Below are positions 11,801 through 23,800 of a stretch of DNA of 64,000 bases, in pieces. The notes beneath the pieces are model-generated. The model saw only the letters and a list, made by a program, of their open reading frames with translations. It was not told the origin of the DNA and did no database searches. Position numbers and translations under genes: made by a program. Source of the DNA: Dipteris shenzhenensis. Its lineage: Eukaryota; Polypodiophyta; Polypodiopsida; Gleicheniales. The number at the start of each line of letters is the position of its first letter. Positions within the stretch are counted from its first letter, which is position 1. The stretch is taken from assembly GCA_047967505.1 (NCBI GenBank), contig CM106539.1. The stretch is one strand, 5' to 3'.

Positions 11801-14800
11801 CAGAGAGCAGAGACGAGATGTCATGGACCTGGATGTGTGAGTCTGTCCGCTGGCGCAGTCGTGGTTCTGGCTCTCGCTCACGTCCGCGTCGTCGGCTAGA
11901 CGGAGAAGAGGTATCTTGTGACTGGAAGAAGTCAGTGATAGGCCGCTGGGTGTCCTCACGCTGTGTGCGCTGCTCGTGTCGCCGTGCTCGGAGAGAGGTA
12001 TCTCGGTGGCGAGTCATCTCATGTAAGAAAGCGGCTAGGCATCGCTGATGCGGGAACTGCAACATGTGTGGGAGGGAGCCGAATCCGTCGCGGAAGAGGC
12101 AGTGGTACCGGCCTCGAATGGCATAATAGATAGGACATCTGAAAGCAAAGTGCTCCTCCGACTCGATCTCCTGCAAGTCGCAAAGTGGGCAAAGGCGGTC
12201 CTCTCGTGGGATACCCTCTGCGCATCCGCTCTCGATCCGTAATCGGTGTGGCGAGATCCTAAACTGACCAAGGGAGATTCGGAGCGCATGTGGTAGATGA
12301 AGCTGTGTGTAACCTGGAGGTGTGATGAAGCCCTCCTGTGAGATCTGGAGGCAGTGTCGGCGGTAGAAGTCGAGCTTCACAGGAAGCTCGGAGTGAAGAA
12401 ACCATGTTCGCCAAGTGTGGAGCTGGAGCAGATCCGCTTGAATGAGCCGGTTGACCTCCTGGTCAGTGGGGGAGAGGGGAGACGGTGGAGCGTCAAGGCT
12501 GTACTGAAAAGGAGGCAACCGGTCTAAGTCGAGGCCCAGTTGGGTGAACCAACTGGAAAGACGACTATACCAGCATCGCTGGTCCCCATCAACGGATAAG
12601 GCCATAGAGGAGGATAGGGCTAGCCAAGGTAGGCGGAGGCGATCGTCGGCGGAGGAGCTGAAATCCCTGACTCTGTGGAGATAGGTGATAGCCTGAAAAG
12701 CCACATCAAGCTGTAGGGGTGAGGCGCCGAACTCTGCTAGAATGATCTGGTGGTACCGATGGTTTGCTGTGGATCATCCGGCGCTCGACTCGAGCCCACT
12801 CTGTGTCTGAAAGGTCGACTCCCCACCAAGGGCTACCGTACATGCCTGCTGGGCGGACCAAAGAATAAAAAAGGAGAGACTTGGATCGCGGGTCCTGGAA
12901 GTGGGAGTGGTAGCACTGTCGCTCCAGCTTGGCAAGAGCGGCGTATCCTCGGCTGATCCTGGCCTACATGGCGGGCGCATCGTGAAGATCGGGCCTGAGA
13001 AGACAACGCCCAAGTATGTGTAAGAGTCAACTATCTCAACAGGGTCGTCGGTGAAGAGGAACTGCTCTCGGTGCATAGCGGGTCTGGAAGTGTTGAAGAT
13101 CATCACCTTGGTTTTCCCAAGGTTGACCTTCAAGTCATGTGTATCACAGAAGACCTGAAGTCCACCCAGGTGTCGCTGAAGACCAGTAGCAGAAGAGGAT
13201 AGTAGTACTACATCGTCTGCGTATAGGAGAATCTGGATGACAGCCTCCGCAAGAGAGCAGCGTGCACCTCCGAGTGTCCTGACGGTGGTCTCGAGCTCGT
13301 CGATGTAGAGGCCAAATAGAGTCGGTGACAAGGGACATCCTTGTTTGACTCCGATAGTGCTCGTAATCTCTGGGGTCCAGCTGGTGCCAATCCTGACCTG
13401 CCCCGTTACCCGCTCATAGAGAGCTACGACTGCCCAGATAATCACCGAGTCGTAGCTTAACTCCTGCAGACGTCTGATGAGTCGGGCGCAGGGAACGGTG
13501 TCGAATGCCTTGCGGAAATCCACAAAGCAACAATATACTCTCTGTCTCCTGTGTCTGGCCTCCTCAATGATCCCTCTAAGTGTAAAAATGTGATCGTAAG
13601 TCGAGTGATCCGCCCTGAAGCCGGCCTGTCCGGATGCCCTGAGCCCCTGTACCTCTGCGCGAGCACTGACCTCGCCATCTAACACTGATGCATAGATCTT
13701 GGACATAACATGTCCAACCATGATGGTCCTGTAATTCCCTGGATCCATGGGATCTCCTGCTTTGTGGATGGGTGTGATAGTGTTCAGGGTCCAGGCTCTG
13801 GGGAACCTGTGGCAGACAGCTTCATTGAATAGCGTTGCCAGGATGGGGGCTAGAGTTTTGATGCCATAGGCAACAAACTCTGTGCATAGGCCCTCATGAT
13901 CCTTAGCTCGACCGTTATGAAGCTTATGCGCTGTGTGGGTGACTCCCTGGGTTGTGAAGAGGATACAAGAAGTGGGGCGGGGGGTGGCTGAGAGGTCGGG
14001 AGGAGGCTGATCAGGGATATCATAGAGTGTGCGTGCGTAGGTGTGCCAGAGGGAAGTGTCTATGAGGGGGGAGGGGGATCGGCGTTCTAGGAATTTCCTC
14101 CAGAAATCCTTGGAGTTGCTACTAAACAGAATGTTCAGCAGCGTATCCTCATTCTGGCGCAGGAAGGCTAGCTTCTTGCGACGGACTAGTCGACGATAAT
14201 CCCTGGTGAGACGTGGGTTGGCCCTAGCGTTTCGCTGGGTCGTGAGTCGGAGTGTGCGGCGTAATGCTTTGCACTCGTCATCATACCAGCTGTTGCAAGG
14301 GGTGGAGCCAGCGGGTGGAGGGCGGGTGGACCGAGTAGTGGAAGGAAAGATGTGGCGGGCTGCATTGTGAAGGGAGTGGGTGATAAGGGTGGCTCGGTGA
14401 TCTAGAGAGGGTATGGTGTCTATGTGTCTGAGGAGGGAGGCTAGGTGGGCTGAGTAATCAGGTGAGAGGTTATGATCGAAGTGTATATCATGATAGGTAG
14501 TGTAGTGCGGGGTGTGGCTAGGAGGGGCTTGGGGCACAAGGATATGAAAGAACAGGTAAGTGTGATCGGCTCCTGGGGGTAAGGGTGCAGTGCGGAAGTC
14601 AGTGATCTGTGGGGCTAAAGCAGGAGATCCCAGAATGTAGTTGACGACACTGGCTCCTCCGCCATGTGGGAAACATGTGAAACCAGAGGAGGCAGGCCAC
14701 CGGTCTAGTCCATTGTAGATGACCAGATCATGTATACGTCCAAGGTCCAAAAGAGCCTGCCCATACCCAGTAACGGGAGCGCGACTATCAGCCGAGGAGC

Positions 14801-17800
14801 GGGGGAAGCCCGAGTCCTCTGTGTCCATCTTAGGTAATAGGACCGGATCTGAGTGGAAGTCCAGGAGTGATGTTTGATGTGCACCTGTCCTTGCGTTGAA
14901 ATCCCCAACTAGGAGGACCTCTCCGCCTCTGGAGAACTTCACAATGTCTGAGTAGAGATCTAGATAGGGGGATACCCCCGTATCCTCACGAAGCATCCGT
15001 GCGAAATGTGACGTCTCAGGAGGAAAGTAGCAGACTGCAATAAAGACTGCAATAAAGAGGTCGCGTGTGGAGGGGCGTCGGAATCGGAGCCATAGGTAAC
15101 GGGCATGGACATCCCGTCTAACCACGGATGTCAAGCTCGTGAGCGCTGAACGAAGGAGTACTGCAACTCCGCCTGACCCTCGGACCCCCCCAGTATATCT
15201 GGTCTGCTCACGGAATACTGACTCCCAGGTATAGCCACTGATCGAGGGGAGAGGGCGCTCGGGGCTCTCATGTGTCTCTGTATAGAAAACGATGTCGCGT
15301 CCAGTGTATGACTCTGAGAAGTTCCTAGGGTCAGACCATAGGGTACCATTACAGTTCCATATGGTGCATGCCAAGGGTACTGTGTGCTGAGTGTGAATCT
15401 CATAGACCATGTCTCCCTATTTGGGGGGGGAGTCTGCTACCGTGTCTGGAGTACCTGGTGGGGCTCGACGGCGGGGCCCAACTAATAGGCGGCCATCTCG
15501 GACGACAGCCCACTTCCCCTCCTGACGGGCTACATCTCGCTGCTGAAGTAGGGTGCGCCGCTTTTCCACCTGCATAGGTTTGAGATCCTCATCCATGAAG
15601 ATAGTAGGGTGGTCCCGTAGTGTAGCACGCTGCCTGAGTGCTGCAAGTCGAGCCTGAGTATCCCTGAATCGGATGATGAGTGGCTGTGGGCGCGTGGGGT
15701 CCCGTCCTGTGCGCCATACATGCTCGATCCCATGCTCGGCGAGGCCGAGGGTAGAGGTCACGAAAGCAGTCGCGTCCGCTAAGGGGGTGAGTGAATTTGT
15801 GCGGGGGATACCTCGTACTCGGATGTTGAGAGCCTTACTGGCCTTCTGTTCCTGCTCGGCGATGGTGGCTGAGACTGCTGCTTTGGGTGCCCGTCTCGCA
15901 ACGTCCACCCATCTGGTAGTCTCCGCAATAGCAGTCTGGATGGTAGCGATCCGCTCCTCCTGTTAGAAAACGGAGGGAATGAATCACTCAAACCTCCAGC
16001 CAAGATCTCTCCCGCTCTTCTTGACACTCAACTCAGATAACTGATCACAGATGCAATAAACACTCACTCAGAGATAACTTAAACAGAGAGAGAGAATATA
16101 TTCATCCACCGGATGGTGGGCAGAAAACTGGCTCCAGGGGAGCAATACAAAACTCAGCCAAGTGCCGAGGAGAATTGATGGAACTCTCTCTGTCAGACTA
16201 GACCAACTCTGAGTGCACAGCACAGCCTATGACTGAGGCTTTCTGTCCTGCACTGGATGCTGGAATGAAGGAGTGAGTGGGCCTTTTATAGGCACTGCCC
16301 AGGCCCTCTGGTTTGGTCGACCAGCAGGGTCGGTCCCCTGTGGCCGACCAGACTGTTCTGGAAATCCGACCAGGGTCAGCCCTGGTCGGTAGCCCTGGTT
16401 GGGCCGACTGGCCCTGCCACAGGCCCCTATAAAAGGGTGCCCTGTGCAGCCAGTCCATGGGACTGTTTATGCTTCCAGGGAGGCACAGGGCCCCCCCTAA
16501 TTCTCTGCTGTTTGCAGACAGCAACCAGCCCGTGTGCTGGTTGCCTATGATGTCTGCCTGGGTCTCTCTTTCCCATCCTTCCTACCTCTCACTGCCCCTT
16601 GTCCCCACAAAACGGGGGCTCACAGGTGGGCACAGTGAGTCTCTAACACCCCCCCTCAATGTCACAACTGTGGGCCAATCCCCATGCGTTTGATGAGGTG
16701 CTCCATCTGTTCTCGAGGGAGTGCCTTCGTGGAGAGGTCGGACAAGTTGTCGGCGGTTGGGCAGTAGATAAGCTCGATCACGTCGTTGATGATGAGCTCT
16801 CGAACAAAATGGTAACGAACTTCGATGTGCTTGGTCCGCGCATGGTACACTGGATTCTTGGCAATAGCTATGCAACTCTGATTGTTGCACATCAGCACTG
16901 TCGCATCCTTCCTCACACACATCCATGTCCTCCAGAATCCACCTCAACCAGAGTGTCTCACAAGCTGCTGTACACGCGGCTCTGTACTCTGCCTCTGTAG
17001 ATGAAAGGGCCACTGTGGGTTGCTTCTTACTTAGCCAAGAAATGGCACCAGATGCAAGTAAGAAACAATATCCTGTTGTTGATCTTCTGGTGTCAGCATC
17101 ACCTGCCCAATCACTGTCACATAACCCGCCTAGTTCGATACCTTTGGTGTAGGTGATCCCATAGGTGCAAGTACCCTTCAGATACCTCAGCACCCGTAAA
17201 CCTGCATCCCAATGACTCTTCCTTGGAGAAGCAGAGAACTGGCATGATAGCCCAACTGCATAACAAATATCAGGGCGAGTATTGGTAAGGTAAAGCAAAC
17301 TTCCTACCAATCGTCGATACAAGGGAGTATCAACCGGCTGAGATGTGTCGTGAACACTTAGCTTGAGCCCGACCTCCATGGGAGTTAATGCTGTTCTGCA
17401 ATCCTCCATCTGAAATCTCTTCAGAATTTCTCTGCCATATTTCTCCTCTGTGAAATGAAGATCCTGTCTTTGGCCTGCTTTACTTCAATCCCAAGGAAGT
17501 AATGTAATAACCCAAGGTCAGTCATCTCAAACTCAGACATGAGTAGCTCCTTAACCTGTGAAATCTTCTTGACATGATCACCTGTCAAGATAAGATCATC
17601 AACATAAAGGATGAGTACCAGTCGCAATCCCTTCTCAATGAACAAGTAAAGGTTTGCCTCAGAAGGACTCCGACTGAGCCCTATCTTCTGAAAGAATATA
17701 TCAATCCTTTGGTACCAAGCTCTGGGGGCCTGTTTCAGCCCGTATAATGCCTTCTTCAATCTGCAAACCTTTAATGGGGACCCTGGTTCTTGAAAGCCCG

Positions 17801-20800
17801 GTGGCTGCTCCACGTATACCTCCTCCTCCAGGGTTCCATTAAGGAATGCGGACTTCACATCCATTTGAAAAATAGGCCACTGGAATTGGGCAGCAAGGGC
17901 AATCACTGTTCGGATAGTAACCATGCGGGCTGTGGGAGCAAAAGTTTCATCAAAATCCATGCCTGCAGTTTGAGCAAAACCTTTCACCACTAACCTTGCT
18001 TTATACTTATCCAAGCTGCCGTCGGATTTGTATTTAAGTTTGTATACCCACTTAGTGCCGATGAGTTTCCGTCGCAGGGGCCTGGCCACTAAGTCCCATG
18101 TATTGTTCTTCAAGATAGCATCCATCTCTGCCTTCATGGCAGCCTGCCATTCTGGATTGTTCTTCGCCTTCTCGAAGGTCCTTGGCTCATCAAGCTGAGC
18201 CACCAAAGCAAAATTCACGGATGGGGCCTTTTGAAGACGTTGAGACCGACGCAATCCAGAACTGCTACTCTCAGGTAATGCGGTGACCCGAGACTCTTAC
18301 AATGTCCGTAGGTACCATTGGGGCAATCTTTTCTGCTTCTCTATGAGAGGAGGAACGGGAACTTCTTCTGGAACATCCTGCTCTTCCTGAGTATCTTGTG
18401 GAACATCAGCTTCTGATTTTGCCACCTCTTGGATGGTCAACCTGGGACGGGGTGGGTTTGGGGGTTGAACAATCTCCTCCTCAATCTGAGGCTCCTCCTG
18501 GGGTTTAGGTTCCTTTTTCGCGAAGACAACATCCCGACTGATAAGTATTTGCTTCTTTACTGGGTCGAAGAGGCGGTAGGCCTTGGATTCTTGACTATAC
18601 CCAACAAAGATACATTGTCTGCTCCGGGAATCAAGCTTGGTCCTGTTTTCCTTGTGCACATGCACCCATGCGTTAGAACCAAAAATGCAAAGATGAGTGA
18701 TAGAGGGCTTCTTACCATAAAATGCCTCATATGGAGTCTTGTCCTTGACGGCCTTCGTCTTGGTCCAGTTGAGAATGTGTACGGCTGTATTGATAGCTTC
18801 ACTCCAATAGGCTTTAGAAAGATTCCTCCCTCGGAGCATAGCAAGCCCTGTCTCTGTGGTGGTTCTATGCTTCCTCTCGGCTACCCCGTTTTGCTGAGAA
18901 GTATGTGCCGTGGTGAGTTGTCGCTTGATCCCATGCTTGCGACAAAATGTGTTGAACTCACTTGAGGTGAATTCTCCCCCCCTGTCTGTGCGGAATGTCT
19001 TGACATCCTCCCCTGTCTCCTTTTCAACTCTGGCCTTCCAGTCTTTGAATTTCTCGAAAGCCTGAGACTTTTTAGCCAAACAATATACCCTCCACAAAGA
19101 GAAGTGAGTACCTGGATCCTGCCCACGATGCTGTAGACATTGGACCACAAATGTCGGCGTGAACCAACTCAAGTGGTTTGTTGGCCCAAAACGAGGCCTC
19201 TTGTGGGAACTTATCCATGTGCTGCTTGCCTTCTAGACAAGCCCTACAGACATCATCCTTGCCTGTAATTGGTGGAAGTCCATCCACCATCTTCGACTTT
19301 GACATTTCAGCCAAGATTCCATAGCTGACATGATCGAAGCGCTCATGCCAAAGTTTGGACTTTCCGTTGTCTTCATGAACCAACATTGCACTGAGACGGT
19401 ACAATCCATTCTCTTCAATGCCTTGAGCCACCATCTGCCCATTTCCTTTGGATGTCACGATGACCTTGCCATCTTGAAAGAGAACTGCCATGTTGTTTTT
19501 GTCCATCTGACTTACAGACAGTAAATTCTTGCAAAGGTCGGGTACATAAAGTACTCCAGAGATGTCCTTCTCCTCACCCGCCGTTGTAATGAAAGGAATG
19601 CTACCGATGCCCTTCACAGGACATGTCCGGCTATCCCCGACAGAAACTTTGGAATCCGGGTGTGTACTTTCCATGGTTTTGAACCAAGTCCTTCTGTTGG
19701 ACATGTGCTTGGAAGCACCGCTGTCAACATACCAACCCTCTTTACCTTCACTGACTGCATATGCTGAACAATGTTCACTGAGTAAAAATAACTGTCCAGT
19801 CGTCACATTGGCAGAATCACTCTTAGGCTCTTCTTTGTTCTTGGCTTCTCTCTTCCGCTTTTGATCCGCCTTCTTCTTTCGGCATTCTTTGGCGGAGTGG
19901 CCAAGCTTTTCACAGTAGAAGCACTTCATTTTCTTCTTGCGTTCAGCGTCCTCTGATTTCTTGGAATCCTTTGGCTTGCCTTTTCCAGGCTTGTCTTTGG
20001 CAACCAATGCCTTCTCGTCGGTTTGCGTAAAGAGTTTCTCTCGAGCCTCTTCCTGAAGCAGGAGTGGACCAAGCTCCTCAAAGGTGATTGGCTTAGTCCG
20101 TTGACCCGCAGTGACCGTAGTCACAAAACTTTTGAAACTCCGTGGCAACTTGTGGAGTGTGAGCAACGCCAATTGACTCGTGTCCACCTTTTGACCAACC
20201 GCTGCGAGCTGGTCCCGCACAACTTTCACCTTTGTCAAATGATCATGCACACTATCACCCTCATTCATATCAAGATTATAAAGCTGATGCTGAAGTGTAA
20301 TGATACGAGCTGTATTATCGGTTTCATACAGCTCCTTCAGTATGGCCCACGCCTCTGAAGACGTCTCTGCCAACTGGATATGAGGAATCACAGCATCTGC
20401 TGTCGTGCCTATAAGCATTGCTAAGGCTTGAGCATCCCTCTCCTCCCATGCACAGAGTTCATCCGCATCTGCTTTAGCTAAAACTTCACCTCTTAAATTT
20501 GTTGCCATCTATCCACTCTTAGTGGTAGTAGCCAGCTCCTGTGAGCCCTCCTCCCCTTTCCGTAGCCTCTACCTCCCTACCTTCCTCCGTCTCACCTACG
20601 CCCCCGCCTCGCGCCCCTCGCCCCTCGCCCTCGCCCCTCGCCCTCGCCTCGCGCCCCTCGCCCCTCGCCTTGCCTCCGCCACCACGCCCTCGCCTCGCCC
20701 CTCGCCCCTCGCCACCACACCTCGCCTCCGCCTGTGCCCTCGCCTCCGCCGCCGCCCTTCTCCCTCGCCTTCGACCTCCGTCCTCCGCCCTCGCCTTCAA

Positions 20801-23800
20801 CCTCCGCCCTCCGCCCTCCGCCTTCCGCCCTCCACCCTCGCCCCGACCTCCGCCCTCGCCTTCGACCTCCGCCCTCCGCCCTCGCCTCGCCACGCCACGC
20901 CACGCCCTCGCCTCGCCCCCCCGCCCTATATCCGCCGCCGTGCCTCACCCCGCCATCGCCTCCTCTTCCTCTGCCCCGCCTCGCTTCGCCTCGCCTTATC
21001 CTCCTCCGTCACACCCAGGCTCCATTTTTCGTCTATCTCCCCCTCCCTTTTTTGGTGGCAGCCTCTTCCTCATCGGAGGTCTCGCAGTTTGTCTTGGCGG
21101 TATGGCGGCCTTTCCGGAACCGGAGGCCCAGCCGGACCCTCCCTCTCCAGATGCCTACCGCGTGATCTTGACAGAGCAACAGTCGTCTCGGGTACAACAG
21201 GTTGCCAATGACTTTGCCCTCACTTCAGTCTATGGCAGAGTCATTGGACACTCTCCCTCCAGACCAGCCATCAGGGATTGGCTTCAATCCACTCTTATGC
21301 TAGAGGACAGCCACATCGAGGAGATGGCCATTATGGGAAGGGGCATCTTCTGGCTTAAACTCTCCACTGCGAAAGCTGCGAGCAACCTGATTGCTGGTTC
21401 CCCCACATCTGTGGATGGAAAGATCATCATGATAGTCCCTTGGTACCGAGGATTCAACGCAGCGGACTTTGATGCTCGTTTCCGCATACCTCGCCACCCA
21501 GTGACGCTAGTTTTTCCAGGCCTTGCTGCTGAGTTGCGGCTAATAGTCAGGGACCTGGGTTCCCACTTTGGCTGGGTGATGCATGACACTTTCGTCGACG
21601 CGGTTGCTGCGGCAGGAGCTCCCAGAGTCCGTGTGGCTGTGGCAGACCCTGCGTCCCTCCCTGCAGTGATTGAGATCGTGACAGATGCTGGCAGCATTAC
21701 TCAGAGCATGGTAGTCACAAGACAGCCAGGCCAGTGCCTGAGGTGTCATGGCTTTGGGCACCTGGCTGCTGCTTGTCCACGCTTCTCCAGCTCCTCTCGG
21801 CCCCCCCTGCCCCCCCCCTCACAACCCCCTCCCCCTCCCTCCGGGCAGCCACGTCAGGAAGAGCAGAGGCAGCCGGAGTCCGGTCCAGAGGTGGCTGGCG
21901 GCTGGACTTAGGTCAGAAGGAAAAGAGGAAAGAATAAGAAGACTTATGACAGAGGCAAGGAGACAGAGGTTACCCAACCTGCAGCAGCGCCTCAGAGACC
22001 TGACAGGTAGCCGCCCCAGGGTCCTGGGAGAGCTTCTTCTTCGTCTGTAGCCCGCCCTCCGCAGCCTCAGGTCCCCTCTCTTCCGATCCCCAGCTCCCTT
22101 CTACTCAACCCCAGCCCCTACCCCAGCCGCAGCCCCCTTTTCCCGACCCGCAGCATCAACCCCCGCCTCTTCCTCTTCAGCCTTCTCCTCTTCCTCTTCA
22201 GCCCCAGTCCCAGTCCCAGCCCCAGCCCCATCCCTCCTCCCCCGCCCCTCTCAGCTCTTCCGCAGTGTCAGCTGCACCGGTGGTTCCTCAGCCGCGTGCA
22301 GCCCCCACTCCCCCTCCTCCGCCCCCCCCGCTAGTCGCTTCCGTGGAGTCTGAGTTGCCTACCCCTCAGCCTCCTTCCCCTTCCCCACCCCAGGCAGGGC
22401 ACCCCGAGATTGCACCACCCCTGGAGCAGTCTTCCTTGTCTGCTAGCCCGGCCCCCTCAGTTGCAGACTCTGGCGGGCCTCAGCTCCAGGAGAGAGAGCT
22501 TCCTCGCGACTTCTACAGGTCCGGTCCCTGGGATTACTTGGATGTGGCCGACCTCGGGACCTTCCCAACTTGCCTCGACATCAGTATCTTCCTGCTCCGT
22601 AAAGGGACGGATGGGAAGATCGCAGCCTTGGCCCCGAGGGATGGCCCCAGCTTTGCTTTCACTTTTCTCAGCAACGGCACCGAGATTTGGACAGACGACT
22701 CGGTCTGGGAGGCTCTCAGAGAGCAGACGCACGCTCCGATTTGCTCCTGGATAGGCCCGTCGGGTGGACAGCTTCTCGAGACTCAGTGGTCCGAGGGTGA
22801 CGTGCGCCTGCGGTGGCGTTGCGCCGCCAAGCGTTTCAGATTGATTGTGATTCTCAGGCCCCCTCTGTCGTGGCCCCTCCCCCAGGATGTCAGAGCCTGG
22901 ACTCCTCAGAAACTTCGCGCCTTCTACGGGATGACAACCTCAGAGATCTCGAGTTGGCTCGAGAAAGCGTTTGTCCATGGCACCAAAGGCCTCACGCCTT
23001 TGCCAAAAGTTTTGAAGAACGGGCAGGATGACCCGCCTCCCCCTCCAAACCCTCACAAAAGCGTCAGCGCCTTCATTCCGAAATACCAGCCTCTTCATCG
23101 ACCTCAGCCGCGAGCAGACAGTTGTTCGCAGCCTACCAGTCCTCATCATGAGCTTACACCTTGTCTCCTGGAACGTGAACGGGTTTCATTCTTCTGGCAA
23201 CCGTGGTCCTAGGAAGCTCATCTTGAGACAGGAACTTCAGCCAGCAGTGATTGGTCGCTTGGATATACTCCTGCTCTAGGAGCATAAGCTTTCAGTGGTT
23301 CATTCCCGTAGCTGCGGGAAGATCCTCCCTGGACGCTCTCACACTTATTGGGAGCCCTCGATCGGTGCACAGGGGAGGAGTGGCGGTGTCTGCACTTCCG
23401 TTTGCGAGTCGTTTGCCCAGGGAGTTTTTGGCCATGGTACGTTGATCCCAGGCCGTGCACTTTGGGTTGGCCTAGAGTTGGAGGGCTCCAAAATAGGAAT
23501 CCTCAACATCTATGCACCCACAGACCTTTGATGCAGAGCCACCTTCTGGAGGACACTCACAGAGATTCTCCCAGACATGGATTCGTGGATTGTTGGAGGT
23601 GACTTCAACAATCTGGAGACTTTGGAGGACCAGCAGGGCAGAGGACCAGAGTTTACAGGTATAGCTCAGGCAGAGCAGTCCGCTTGGGACTCCTTTATCT
23701 TCGCGACAGGAGGTAGGGACAGTTGGAGAGACCCGTCCTTCCGCCGATGGCACGGGAGCTTGGACTTCTCGTGGGGCTTCCGCAGGGAAGGAGGCAGACT

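Larger units (their letters stand above)
11337..15960 (-). mobile_element. Non-L1 LINE, minus strand, 5' end cut by a copia LTR
   Basis: The element runs from ORF1 (15417-15960, missing its start) through ORF2 (EN-RT, 15410 down to 11655) to a 3' UTR ending in a (CT)n-type tail at 11337-11400. A microsatellite tail, rather than poly(A), and the RT wording FVDFRKAFDTVP / GVKQGCPLSPTLFGLY separate it from ordinary plant L1 elements and suggest an RTE/Jockey-related clade, although having an ORF1 is unlike RTE. It is interrupted at 15960/15961 by the LTR of the minus-strand copia. Confidence 0.75.

Noticed and set aside
12774-15410. Host gene encoding an endonuclease/reverse transcriptase
   Set aside because: EN, RT and zinc-finger order, the ORF1 neighbour and the 3' microsatellite tail show it is a LINE.
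20495-20508. ATG at 20508 as the true start of the copia gag
   Set aside because: The TSD shows that copia coding stops at 20480 and resumes at 27411. The MATNL residues come partly from the LINE 5' end.
20519-20948. Long Gly/Arg/Ala-rich minus-strand frames
   Set aside because: They are the complement of the C-rich 5' region of the plus-strand LINE. All frames are open there because of base composition, and no motif is present.
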